From NCBI GenBank assembly GCA_006247105.1, contig CM016927.1:496001-560000 (forward strand): DNA of 64,000 nucleotides. The letters run 5' to 3'. The notes under the pieces were generated by a model. It worked only from the letters and a program-made list of their open reading frames with translations. It did no database searches and had not been told where the DNA came from. The translations under genes were made by a program, and so were the position numbers. Position 1 is the stretch's first letter, and the number at the start of each line of letters is the position of its first letter. Source of the DNA: Giardia muris. Lineage: Eukaryota; Fornicata; Diplomonadida; Hexamitidae. Of the stretch, positions 26,423 through 35,890 are shown one piece after another.

Positions 26423-28279
26423 ATGAGTGCTCTTCTGTTGATTCGCGCAGCTGAGCGAGGAGAGGCCGCGGAGGTCCAGCGATACCTCTCTCTCGTGGGT
26501 CAACGAGATGAGAACGGGTGGACGGCTCTAATGTACGCCGCTCAGAACGGTCACCTTACGGTTCTCAAGCTCCTTCTCGAGCACGAGGCTACGCAGCGCG
26601 ACGGTAGCGGCTGGACCGCCCTGATGTATGCCGCGATGAACGGGCATCTGGAGTGTGCCCAGATGCTCAGCCCCCATGAAGCTGGACTTCAGTCGACACA
26701 AGTGGAATGGGAGATGCAAGCAGGCGCAAGCGCTCTAATGATTGCGGCGCGGTGGGGGCATCTGCCGATTGTACAGTTGCTCCGGCCACAGGAAGCCGGA
26801 CTTGTTGATGCTCAAGGACACGATGCCATGTGGTATGCAAGGTACGCTGCAGTTGATTCAGGGTCCGGAGACCCCGTTCCAGAGGGGCATCCGGATCTCT
26901 TACGGTTTCTTGAGGAAACAGACGGGAATTCGTACCTCAAATCCTCTCGGTCCGCCGTCAAACTTGAAGGTGGCGTTGGTACGTTGACGAGGGCGAAGTC
27001 GTCGGTCGTCGCCTTGACAGAAACGTTCGACGATGATTTGCTCCTTAGCTCCTTACCGAAATTAGGAGGTGAGCACTCGGGCACGTCCCTTCCAGGTGTG
27101 CGAGCCCCTAAGGCCTTTGCTGATGAGGACGCAACGCGTCTTCCAGACCCCTCAGTCGTAGACCCTCCTGATAAACAGGCCGAGGAAGACCATGGCTTGA
27201 CGGCTTCCTTGGACCCAGCCAGCATCATCAACCCACTCCGCACGAGCATCTTTGAAGAGTCCGTCTCTTTGGAGCGATCCGTCATCTTCGGTATTACGAC
27301 GACCCCCACTCAGTCAGCCATTGGTCGCCTTAGAGCAGACTTGACCTCTGAATCTCGAGATGCCTCTTCCTTGCGACGGTCCCAACCCACAGCTCGCCAG
27401 CACTCGCTCGAGCGTGCACGCAGGTGGAAGGGGTGCGAGGTAATAAGCTTTACCGGATACACTTTACCTGTTCATGGCCAGAACTACTGGGCGCGGTTAG
27501 CAGCCCTGCCTTCCGTTTCCACCGCTACTGGGTCTAGCGGCCACAAAGTCCCCGGCCCTCATCCCTCATGTGTCAGCACCTTCGCCTTCCCAGTCGCCCA
27601 TTACACGTTCGACAAAGTCGTGTACTGCACCCACGAGGATCCACAGCCTCCAAACGAGGACGACTTTTTCTTCTCGTACGTCTTGAAGAACTACCAGCCG
27701 CCCACAGACCCTGCTGCCTTCCTCGTGGAGGTGCAATCGGGCCGGTGCCCCGGGTGCAGTGCGGAGATGGCGACCGTCCAGGGCGCGGTGTTTTGCCACT
27801 ACACTGGTCGCTTCTATTGCCCAAAGTGCTCGCTTGTCCGAAAGACGCATGAGATCCCCGGGAAGATCATCGTTCCAGCAGCGACCAGGTGTTATGATAA
27901 GTTCTCGGTGAGCGCCCGTAGCTTCCAGCTCCTAGAGACGCACTGGCGGAAGGCGAACATCCCGACGGCGGCCCTCTTGCAAGCACGCTTTGACGCAGAC
28001 AAATCGTTCTCCAAATACCTACGCCAACGAGTACACCTGTCGGCCTGTCTGGCAAAGGCAGAGGGCTGCAAGACCCTACAGAGCCTTCTCCCCGCAGACT
28101 CAGTTAAGGCGTATTATTACACCCAGGCAAAGCTTCCCGACGGGAGTACCCCCTTGATGTGGTCGATGGCGGATCTCGTCTCCATCCATCGCGGACGTCA
28201 CCGCGACCTTGACCAGCTATACGCGCGGGTGGCGGAACACACGGCGGCCTGCACAGCCTGCGGCGTGGCCCTCGTGTAA
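26423..28279 (+). CDS. Ankyrin repeats fused to a Rubicon-homology (DUF4206-like) zinc domain, 618 aa
   Basis: The ATG follows AATAAAATT. Residues ~1-145 are four ankyrin repeats (WTALMYAAQNGH, WTALMYAAMNGH, SALMIAARWGH, ...). Residues ~150-410 are low-complexity linker. Residues ~440-618 match the Rubicon homology domain: CPGC, then CHYTGRFYCPKC, IPGKIIVPAATRCYDKFSVS, SFQLLETHW, a helical bundle, a MADLVSIHRGRHRDL segment (family: LEDLVRIKKG) and a final HTAACTACG. In Rubicon, PLEKHM1 and DEF8 this zinc domain binds Rab7 on late endosomes and lysosomes. Giardia has peripheral vacuoles and endocytic Rabs, so an endolysosomal adaptor is a reasonable inference. The ankyrin pairing is unlike the animal family members I know. 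Confidence 0.75.
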   Translation: MSALLLIRAAERGEAAEVQRYLSLVGQRDENGWTALMYAAQNGHLTVLKLLLEHEATQRDGSGWTALMYAAMNGHLECAQMLSPHEAGLQSTQVEWEMQAGASALMIAARWGHLPIVQLLRPQEAGLVDAQGHDAMWYARYAAVDSGSGDPVPEGHPDLLRFLEETDGNSYLKSSRSAVKLEGGVGTLTRAKSSVVALTETFDDDLLLSSLPKLGGEHSGTSLPGVRAPKAFADEDATRLPDPSVVDPPDKQAEEDHGLTASLDPASIINPLRTSIFEESVSLERSVIFGITTTPTQSAIGRLRADLTSESRDASSLRRSQPTARQHSLERARRWKGCEVISFTGYTLPVHGQNYWARLAALPSVSTATGSSGHKVPGPHPSCVSTFAFPVAHYTFDKVVYCTHEDPQPPNEDDFFFSYVLKNYQPPTDPAAFLVEVQSGRCPGCSAEMATVQGAVFCHYTGRFYCPKCSLVRKTHEIPGKIIVPAATRCYDKFSVSARSFQLLETHWRKANIPTAALLQARFDADKSFSKYLRQRVHLSACLAKAEGCKTLQSLLPADSVKAYYYTQAKLPDGSTPLMWSMADLVSIHRGRHRDLDQLYARVAEHTAACTACGVALV

Positions 28280-28280
28280 A
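28275..28280 (+). terminator. TGTAAA spanning the stop codon
   Basis: TGTAAA contains the TAA stop (28277-28279) and its A-run is also the initiator of the gene at 28288. Confidence 0.4.
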
Positions 28281-28287
28281 AAAACGG

Positions 28288-30726
28288 ATGGATATCATAC
28301 GCACCCCCGAGGCTTGGTTCGCCGCCGCACGGGCCGATAACCAGGATGCGTTGCGGCCAGTCCTCGCACGCTTTTCGGGGCAGCGGGACGTGGCGGGCCA
28401 GACTGCCCTTATAGCTGCTTGTCGTGAGAACGCCGCGTCGGCCGCGGCCCTTCTCGTTCCGACTGAGGGCCATTTGCTCACTCCTGACGGCCACTCGGCC
28501 TTGCACGTCGCATGCTCGGCAGGGGCGCTGGATTGCATTCGGGTGACGTTGAGTCTGGCGGAGGCGTCCGGGGGCTATCTGGCACTTCTTCTTTACTGTA
28601 TTGATGCAGGAGCGAGCCGGAGTGTCCTCGAGCTCGTTCGGCTCCATGAATTCGCCCCCGCTGAACTTGAAGAAGCTTATGCTCGCCTTCGCGTCCTAAA
28701 TCGAAAAGATGAGATTCTGACTATCCAAATCCTCGATCAGAACCTCTGGCACAACGCCCCTGAGAGGGGAGATTCTTCCTCCGCCGCCGCACTCAAGACA
28801 GAACTACGTCGGAAGAACCGCGTCATCTCAACCCTCCATGCAGAGTTGCAGACTCAGCGGAAGATGCTCGATGTGGTTCGTGCTGCGCTTTACGAGGCAC
28901 AGGACGCGAGTATAGGGGACGAAAAGAAAACTCGTTACATCCTTGCAAAGCTCCGTCCTCAGACGCAGCTGACTGGCTTGGGGCCTGTTCCGCTCCACTC
29001 TGAGGAAGCACAACAGGAGAAGCGGACCGACCGTGTCCTCCTCACAGCTCAAGACGTATCCGAACTCCTGGCGGGACAGGCAGACGAGATCTCCTTCTTG
29101 TACGACTACCTTCTTCACCTAATTGAGATGCTAGATGCACCTGGGAGCTCCGACGGAGAGCTGGTCCTTCTTTGCCAGAAATTGCGAAACACAGCCTCTC
29201 CAACGATCTATATCGGTAATCGGCAGTTTCCACTCGGCCCCGATCCACCCAGCGAGGATCAGTGTCAAGAGGAACGGATGGATCAGGTGCAGACCTTTTT
29301 CACCGGTGTCCTGCAACGCATAGAGAGTCTGCGGGACGTTGCGGCAAGTCTGGAACGGGTCATCGAGGCCCTACAGCGCGAGAACACGCACCTCTCGGAG
29401 GAGGTAGCTGAGATGTGTGTTGCCGAACACCAGCACGTTTCTTCCGCCGAGGGCTGCGAGATCGGTGTGCAAGTGGACGGCACACCGGAGGCCGATAGCG
29501 TCAGACTGCTTTTGCGTGAGCAGAACTGCCTTCTGGACGCATGCGCAGATAGGAACGAGTACGTGTCGACGCTGGAGAACAACCTTGTCAGGGTAACCCT
29601 TTCGCTGGCACGGATTCGGAGTAAGTATCGGCAGTTGCATGAAAGCGCCAGTACAAGCGAGCCACGTTCCCCGCCTTCTCCTGATGGTTCACGTAAGGTC
29701 GATGACCTTCTGGCAGAGCTTGAGGATCTTAAACGCAGTCATCAGGCGATAAAGGAGGAGATGGACGCCGAGGCCAGTTCTCTCGATGCATTACTGCAGC
29801 GCTTCACGATAGAGAATCAGTCCCTGGATACCGGGGCGGGAATCACTATCAACGCGGCTGGGATGCGCTACCTACGGATGCGGCTACTTAACGATCTCCG
29901 GGCGTCGCACAGCATTGCGATGCAGACGGCGGATGATGAGGCTCTGCGGATGCTTCCAGATGGCCGGCAGCGTGCCATGTCGGCAGGAGGGATGGCTCGG
30001 CACCGTACTGGAATAGATCAGACCCTGTATCTCCGAGACCTTGCCCGGACGGAGACTCAGGGCTACATTTCAACGACGCGGACGCTCAACCCGCTGATGG
30101 TGGCGGTCTGCTCGCACAACATCGAGGGTGTTCGGAAGAACCTCGGGTATGCCGGGCGAGCATGCGCCGACGGGACGACGGCCCTCATGCTTGCAATCGA
30201 GTACCGTTTCCTCGAGGGTGCGGAGTTACTCGCAGACCTCGAGCGGAATATGATCCGGAAGGATGGAACGACGGCGTTTGAGCTCGCGCAGGCGTCTGGG
30301 GTCCCAGAGATATGCGAGCTATTTGCGAGCGATGGGATTCAATCGCTTAGCAGTAGTGGGTTGACTCCTTTGCATCGCGCTGCACAGCTAGGAGATATGG
30401 GGGGTGTCCTTAGCAATCTTCAGTATGCGAAGTCGCTCGATCGTTCCGGACGCACAGCTCTCATGTATGCAGCTGAGGCTGGTCATCTGTCTGTCGTCCG
30501 AGCTCTCATCCCGAAGGAGGGTGGCATGCGGGATTACAATGGGACGGCCGCCATCATGCTCGCCGCCGAACAGGGGCATGTCGAGTGCGTCGAGGCTCTT
30601 GTAGAGGTCGAACGGCATGTTCGCGATAACAAGAATATGGACCCCCTTTATTACATGGCCCGGAGTCATGTCCTTATCCCTCCCGCATCCCTACGCCAGA
30701 TACAGCGGATTCTGACAGGGAGCTGA
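28288..30726 (+). CDS. Ankyrin / coiled-coil protein (21.1-like), 812 aa
   Basis: The ATG follows GTAAAAAAACGG. N-terminal ankyrin-like repeats cover ~10-110 (AGQTALIAACRENAAS, GHSALHVACSAGALD), a long coiled coil with breaks runs ~165-510, and at least five ankyrin repeats return at ~600-800 (NPLMVAVCSHNIEG, TTALMLAIEYRF, LTPLHRAAQLGD, RTALMYAAEAGH, AAIMLAAEQGH). Ankyrin at both ends of a coiled coil is shared with the genes at 33378 and 59261, and the opening EAWFAAARADN resembles EAWFSAIRHHN at 59261, so these are paralogues. No enzyme motif. Probably a cytoskeletal or scaffold protein. Confidence 0.85.
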   Translation: MDIIRTPEAWFAAARADNQDALRPVLARFSGQRDVAGQTALIAACRENAASAAALLVPTEGHLLTPDGHSALHVACSAGALDCIRVTLSLAEASGGYLALLLYCIDAGASRSVLELVRLHEFAPAELEEAYARLRVLNRKDEILTIQILDQNLWHNAPERGDSSSAAALKTELRRKNRVISTLHAELQTQRKMLDVVRAALYEAQDASIGDEKKTRYILAKLRPQTQLTGLGPVPLHSEEAQQEKRTDRVLLTAQDVSELLAGQADEISFLYDYLLHLIEMLDAPGSSDGELVLLCQKLRNTASPTIYIGNRQFPLGPDPPSEDQCQEERMDQVQTFFTGVLQRIESLRDVAASLERVIEALQRENTHLSEEVAEMCVAEHQHVSSAEGCEIGVQVDGTPEADSVRLLLREQNCLLDACADRNEYVSTLENNLVRVTLSLARIRSKYRQLHESASTSEPRSPPSPDGSRKVDDLLAELEDLKRSHQAIKEEMDAEASSLDALLQRFTIENQSLDTGAGITINAAGMRYLRMRLLNDLRASHSIAMQTADDEALRMLPDGRQRAMSAGGMARHRTGIDQTLYLRDLARTETQGYISTTRTLNPLMVAVCSHNIEGVRKNLGYAGRACADGTTALMLAIEYRFLEGAELLADLERNMIRKDGTTAFELAQASGVPEICELFASDGIQSLSSSGLTPLHRAAQLGDMGGVLSNLQYAKSLDRSGRTALMYAAEAGHLSVVRALIPKEGGMRDYNGTAAIMLAAEQGHVECVEALVEVERHVRDNKNMDPLYYMARSHVLIPPASLRQIQRILTGS

Positions 30727-30746
30727 ACGGGGAGGGTGCTTAGGCA

Positions 30747-30752
30747 AGTAAA
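30747..30752 (+). terminator. Poly(A) signal AGTAAA merging into the next initiator
   Basis: AGTAAA lies 21 bases after the stop at 30726, and its A-run ends at the ATG at 30755 (AGTAAAAAATG). Confidence 0.45.
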
Positions 30753-30754
30753 AA

Positions 30755-33370
30755 ATGTTCGCAGGCTTTCCAGCGGCCTGGGGCGATGCACTTGAACGTG
30801 CAGACCTGGATGCAGTCCAGGACCTTATACCCGAGTATGCACGTAGTCAGAATCTACATGGCGAGACGGCACTCATGTGTGCCGTGCGGCTAGGGAAACG
30901 CGAACTCTGTGAGATCTTATCTCCCCTTGAGGCCGGGCTGGTCACTTCCACAGGTGAGACGGCGTTAACGTTGGCCATTGAGGCCGATAACCTGGATATC
31001 TGTCACCTCCTTGCTCCACAGGAGTTGATGCTTTCCCTCCCTTTTGAACGGACGGCTCTTCATGTGGCCGCAGCCAAGAATTCACCTGAGGTGCTTGATG
31101 CATTGATGAAGATGACATGGCAGTGCCGTGACTCGACCGGGATGACCCCCGTTGAGTCTGCGATTGCCACAAATGCTCCCGACGCTCTTTCGTTCCTCCT
31201 CAATTATCGGCTTCTCCCTCCGGAGGCCATTGAGGCGGCCAAGATCCTAGCCCTTGAGTCTAAGAGCCAAGGGATGGTCAAAACCCTTCAGCAATATGAA
31301 CAGGAGCTACTAGCGAGCCCGGCCTGTGCCGATGAGGAACTGATCCGTAAGGCGATTGATACGGGGAGTTCTGAGGCGGAAGAACTGGTGCAACGCTTGA
31401 TACTTGCGGGCATAAAGAAGGCCGCTCCGGTCAAGCTTGTTCTGCGCCTTCAGGGCCATTATATACACACATTCAAGCGCAAGGTGCGGAAACAGGCCGA
31501 GGAGATCGCCAACCTTCGAGATAGTCTTGAGGCCAGCGAGACCTTCATCCAAACTCTTTCAGAACAGGTGGATGACCTTACCAGTCAGCTCCAGGCCTTA
31601 TCGGCGCGTCCCCCGGCCATCTCCACTAGCGTAGATACTACAGACCTTGTTCCTAGTCTGATGGACCGCTCGCTTCAATTATCGTCTCGGCACGGACCCG
31701 AACTTATCGATGCCAGCCTGATGACGGTTCTAACTCAAGCCACACTCCAAGAAGAGCATCGGCGTGAGGTGAATGAGGTTCTGGCCGCAAAGGATTCCCT
31801 CACGAAGCAGCTTGAGGAACTACAAAAGGACTACGCCTTACTCACCGATGACTTCCAAGCGCGGCGTCAAGAAGAGGATAAGGCCAATATGATCATCAAT
31901 GATCTCAAGCAGCTGTTATCCGAGCAGCGTGCAAGGAATGAAGAACTTTGCGGCAAGGCTCAAGATTATGAGAAAGAGCTCTCGGCCTCGAAAAATGAGG
32001 TCATGCAGACCGCGGATCACCTACAGACGGTGCAGAACGCCCTGGCGGCGAAGGCTACCGAGCTCAATAAGTTGAAGGAGCAATTGGCGGCCCTCCAGAA
32101 AGAAAGGTCCCTTACTCACCAGGGCATACAGACCGCGACCGATATCATGAGAAGTGAGGGAGTGCAAACATCCGATGAGGGTGTGCAACCGGAGGAGGAG
32201 CCGGGGCCTCAAGAGAAACGGGTGTCCGAAGTTGCGGCACAGAGGATCTGTCGCCTATACTTTGAGAGACGCGCAGCCCTCATCCGCGAGTCGACCGACT
32301 TGCAGGCGGCCAACACGACGATGAAGGAGATTCTCGAAGAGAGCCAGCATGACCCGTCCGCCCTGACGGCTAGAGCCAGCACGTTCCATACGGCCGCCCT
32401 CCAGGCCTTCAGCAACGCCAGCCTGGGGAACGACACGCTGATGACGCTTATAACGGACGTCGAGAAGACGATCGCAGACAACCCGCAGCTCATAGCAGAC
32501 TTTGCAGAGGGTACGCGTCTACTCTCCCTTGTTGATACGATGACGAAGGAGCTGGCTCTTGAGAGGGAGAAGGTGGCGGCGAGCGAGGCGCGAGTTAAAG
32601 AGCTGACAGAGGAGCTACTCCATCGCCATAGCCGTGCAGAATCGGCCTCGAGCGTCCTTAGCATCGACTCCCAGTCTGATACAGACGATAAGCGGGACTT
32701 ACGCGCTCTGCGGGATCTCGTCCGCTCGCGTACCGGTCGGACTGGGATTAAGCCGTCAGACTGTCCACGTCCCCCAACGGACTTGCCAATGGATAAGCTG
32801 TTTCAGAGTCGACACCGAAATCTTGATCAATCAATCGTATCGACGCCACAACAGCTCACCGAGACCTCAGCCGCCTGTAATGAGGTCAACATAAGCCTGA
32901 GTATGGGGACTCCGGCTGGAGAGTCGACCCCAGACCATGTCCGTCAAGCATTAGGAGCCGGAAGCTTCCGTCTCGATACGTCCCAGGCGTTTGATGCCAT
33001 GCGGTCGCAAGCGTCCGCTCTAAACAAGACCATGTTGCCACGTGCCGCCTCCGAGGGCACCCTTGTGCGTGGGGACTCGCTTGATGATGAGACCCTGTTT
33101 GGCAAGAGAACCTCGGACCTCATGCGGGAAAGTAGCCTACCCCTTCGGCCGGATGCACCCCTTAACATTGCGCCTGGCCACTCATCCATCAAGCACATTG
33201 TCGCCAACATCTCAAATGCCTGGATTCGAAGCTCGACTCCTCTGAACTACTTCAACCCGGATCTTTTGAAAGGGAAGTTGGCGCCCCAGTACTACGACCA
33301 GATCTACAGTACGACGAGAAGTGCGTCCTCCCCCTCCATGGCCCGGGGAGGCTTAGACTCCCTTGAGTGA
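30755..33370 (+). CDS. Ankyrin / coiled-coil protein (21.1-like), 871 aa
   Basis: The ATG is preceded by AAGTAAAAA. Ankyrin repeats cover ~1-150 (GETALMCAVRLGKRE, GETALTLAIEADN, RTALHVAAAKNS). A coiled coil occupies about 225-295 and 330-470, with another helical region at ~495-640. The C-terminal ~230 residues are polar and probably disordered (many S, T, R and P), with no second ankyrin array. It thus differs from its two neighbours, which have ankyrin repeats at both ends. Third of four ankyrin genes in line on the plus strand; the last bases overlap the non-coding lead of the next gene. Confidence 0.85.
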   Translation: MFAGFPAAWGDALERADLDAVQDLIPEYARSQNLHGETALMCAVRLGKRELCEILSPLEAGLVTSTGETALTLAIEADNLDICHLLAPQELMLSLPFERTALHVAAAKNSPEVLDALMKMTWQCRDSTGMTPVESAIATNAPDALSFLLNYRLLPPEAIEAAKILALESKSQGMVKTLQQYEQELLASPACADEELIRKAIDTGSSEAEELVQRLILAGIKKAAPVKLVLRLQGHYIHTFKRKVRKQAEEIANLRDSLEASETFIQTLSEQVDDLTSQLQALSARPPAISTSVDTTDLVPSLMDRSLQLSSRHGPELIDASLMTVLTQATLQEEHRREVNEVLAAKDSLTKQLEELQKDYALLTDDFQARRQEEDKANMIINDLKQLLSEQRARNEELCGKAQDYEKELSASKNEVMQTADHLQTVQNALAAKATELNKLKEQLAALQKERSLTHQGIQTATDIMRSEGVQTSDEGVQPEEEPGPQEKRVSEVAAQRICRLYFERRAALIRESTDLQAANTTMKEILEESQHDPSALTARASTFHTAALQAFSNASLGNDTLMTLITDVEKTIADNPQLIADFAEGTRLLSLVDTMTKELALEREKVAASEARVKELTEELLHRHSRAESASSVLSIDSQSDTDDKRDLRALRDLVRSRTGRTGIKPSDCPRPPTDLPMDKLFQSRHRNLDQSIVSTPQQLTETSAACNEVNISLSMGTPAGESTPDHVRQALGAGSFRLDTSQAFDAMRSQASALNKTMLPRAASEGTLVRGDSLDDETLFGKRTSDLMRESSLPLRPDAPLNIAPGHSSIKHIVANISNAWIRSSTPLNYFNPDLLKGKLAPQYYDQIYSTTRSASSPSMARGGLDSLE

Positions 33371-33371
33371 A
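33366..33371 (+). terminator. AGTGAA spanning the stop codon
   Basis: AGTGAA contains the TGA stop at 33368-33370, 7 bases before the ATG of the next gene (CCAAAAATG). Confidence 0.4.
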
Positions 33372-33377
33372 CCAAAA

Positions 33378-35876
33378 ATGCAATCTCCCTCACGTAGTGT
33401 ATCAGGGATCGAACGCTCCCCCTCTCTTGGCTGGGCGGAGAGGTTCGTTCGTCGTAAGTCAACACTGCCCTGCGCAAACGATACGGCCCTGATCCGGGCT
33501 GTTCGTGAAGGTCAGCTCGATGTCGTTAAAAGCCTAGTCGCTAAGGAGGCAGGACTGCGAAACAGCAATGGGGAGACGGCGCTTATGGTTGCCGCGATCA
33601 CGAACCAGCCCGAGATGTGTCGTCTTTTGGTCCCTCACGAGCGTTCGATCCGTTCGACCAAACAGCGTGATGCCTTCATCCTGGCTGCAAAACATGGGAA
33701 TTATGAGGCCCTCGAGGCCATGACACGCGATTTCCAGCTCCGGAGAGACATCCATAGCCTGAGCGCGCTAGACTATGCTGTTCTATCGGGGGGCATGAAC
33801 CTTGTGACCCTGATTCTCAATACACAACGCACACACCAGAGTGATCTCAGTCACGCCATCATCGTTGGAGAGCGGCATGGTCGCAAGGACCTTGTTAATC
33901 TTCTTCGGCAGCGCCCCCCAAGTACGAAAGACTATCCCTGTAAGTGCTGTGAGCAATACTATATGATAATGGAGCGCTGGATGAACTCCCAGTCCCAGGG
34001 CGTCCAGACGGAACGCACGGATGTCGGGAATGGCCTTCCGAATGTTGTACAAGAGGACTGGGAGGTGGAACGTGGGAAGTTACATGCGGAGATCAAGATG
34101 CTCCACGAGAAGCTTGTTAATATGAAGCTCTTCCGTTGTGCAGATCTGGCACTTCTTGAGAAGAACGAAGAAATCGAACGCCTGAAGGGAGAGATCCGTG
34201 AGCTAACCGCCCACAATTCTGGGAGCCCCGTGGCAAACTCTCATCTCAAGAAGCTGGAGCGTGAGAACTCTGCGCTTCGAATCCAGATCGAAACCCTTAA
34301 AAGCACTATCGATAAGAATGCTCAGGAGATTCGTCAAAGCCGTCTTGAAGGGAGCAGCGGGATTGGAGCCTCGGTTCGGGCCTCTCCCGCTATTTCTCCT
34401 GCAGGCATCCTATTACAGCCACTTAGTCCCGGGATAATTGAAAAGGAAATACAGGTGGACGACTCGACGGAGCAACGGTACAAGACTGAGATATCCGCCT
34501 TGAAGGCCCGCCTTGCCAGTGCCGAAGAAGCGATCAAGCGGACGAGAGCCAATTACGAGTCTCTCTACAAGCTTTCAACGACACGCCAAGCCACTCTCAA
34601 GAGCCTTAAGGCCGAAAACGACGAGCTGAAGCGGCGGCACCAGCAGATGAAACAGGCCCTTGCCCATGTCGCAGCAAACCCCAATAGGCAAAGCTTTGAC
34701 ACCTCTCCCACCTGTCTTGATGAGGATGTGGATCGGTCCACTCTCTCAAGACTAGGGACTAGCACCAGCTCCTCTCTTCCAAATATACTTATGACGCCAC
34801 CTCGAGCTGTCAGACAGCCACAGCTTCCTGGTGGTCCCCCTCTTAACCTCGGGCTTGATGACGTCACGGTCAAACGGAGCACGACGATCGGGCGCATAGG
34901 TTCCCCTCGAGGAGCTCAGGATAGTGCCCGTTACTCTACCCGAATGGTTATGACTCCTCTATCTGTTGCGACTGATACAGGGACCATGAGCAAGCGATGC
35001 ACCGTTTCCCAGCCAAACCGCCCAATGTCCCTCATCTCACCAGAGTCGGAACACCCTGAACAGGCTCTAGCCTTGCGCACGCTAGCTCTCAGCTCCCGGT
35101 CCTCGGATTGTTCGGGACAAGAATTCCCTCTCTCATATGCACAGTCCATCGTCCACCCTAGCCTTGCCGATCGGAGTAGCATGTCACTCGAACCCCTCTC
35201 GCGGCAGCTCTCACTTGGGCCCACTTCCCTGCACCTCGCTAGTCCTAGGCAGACACTCAATTACGGATCGAAGCTTCCTCTCGTCCCTGCAGAAGCAGAA
35301 CACCTGACTCCCCTAATGCAAGCTGTTGTTGAGGACAGCATTGACCGCTTGCACGAGAATATGTCTTATGCCCGGCGGCAGACGCCTCTTGGGATGACTG
35401 CCCTGATGTTTGCGGCCGAGTATAATCGGCACGCGCTTGCCCGCGAGCTTGTCCAGGCAGAGGGTGGAATGCGGACGAAAGATGGCCGAACGGCCCTCTA
35501 TATTGCGATCAAGAACGGCCATTACCGTATAGCCGAGCTTCTTCGCCAGAGGGAAGGGATCCAGGTGTCTCATAAGAGCCGTGTCGGCAACAGACGGACC
35601 GAGCTCATGCAAGCGGTCATCAGCGGAGATATTGTCGCAGTCTGGTGTCTGACCTCAATCCAGTCCGGGCTCGTAGATGAAAACGGGATGACCGCGTTGA
35701 TGCATGCGGTCGTCTCCTTAAACGTCCCCGCGATAACAATCCTCTACCCTGTGGAATACCGTTTCAAAGATAAAGAGGGCCGGACAGCAAAGGACTATAT
35801 TGACCTCATCCCCGAAACAGCCAGTGAGGCCCAGCGAGAGTTAGTCCGCACCACCCTTGAGCGGAACAAGCTATAG
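33378..35876 (+). CDS. Ankyrin / coiled-coil / ankyrin protein (21.1-like), 832 aa
   Basis: The ATG at 33378 (CCAAAA before it) is preferred to the TTG at 33363. Ankyrin repeats cover ~35-165 (DTALIRAVREGQLD, ETALMVAAITNQPE). A cysteine pair (CKCCEQ) sits near 190, then a coiled coil ~220-440 with a serine/proline break, a long polar linker ~440-635 and a second ankyrin array ~640-810 (TPLMQAVVEDS, GMTALMFAAEYNRH, RTALYIAIKNGH, GMTALMHAVVS). It ends the four-gene run and converges on the minus-strand gene that stops 14 bp away. Confidence 0.85.
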   Translation: MQSPSRSVSGIERSPSLGWAERFVRRKSTLPCANDTALIRAVREGQLDVVKSLVAKEAGLRNSNGETALMVAAITNQPEMCRLLVPHERSIRSTKQRDAFILAAKHGNYEALEAMTRDFQLRRDIHSLSALDYAVLSGGMNLVTLILNTQRTHQSDLSHAIIVGERHGRKDLVNLLRQRPPSTKDYPCKCCEQYYMIMERWMNSQSQGVQTERTDVGNGLPNVVQEDWEVERGKLHAEIKMLHEKLVNMKLFRCADLALLEKNEEIERLKGEIRELTAHNSGSPVANSHLKKLERENSALRIQIETLKSTIDKNAQEIRQSRLEGSSGIGASVRASPAISPAGILLQPLSPGIIEKEIQVDDSTEQRYKTEISALKARLASAEEAIKRTRANYESLYKLSTTRQATLKSLKAENDELKRRHQQMKQALAHVAANPNRQSFDTSPTCLDEDVDRSTLSRLGTSTSSSLPNILMTPPRAVRQPQLPGGPPLNLGLDDVTVKRSTTIGRIGSPRGAQDSARYSTRMVMTPLSVATDTGTMSKRCTVSQPNRPMSLISPESEHPEQALALRTLALSSRSSDCSGQEFPLSYAQSIVHPSLADRSSMSLEPLSRQLSLGPTSLHLASPRQTLNYGSKLPLVPAEAEHLTPLMQAVVEDSIDRLHENMSYARRQTPLGMTALMFAAEYNRHALARELVQAEGGMRTKDGRTALYIAIKNGHYRIAELLRQREGIQVSHKSRVGNRRTELMQAVISGDIVAVWCLTSIQSGLVDENGMTALMHAVVSLNVPAITILYPVEYRFKDKEGRTAKDYIDLIPETASEAQRELVRTTLERNKL

Positions 35877-35890
35877 GTTCACTTCGTTCA

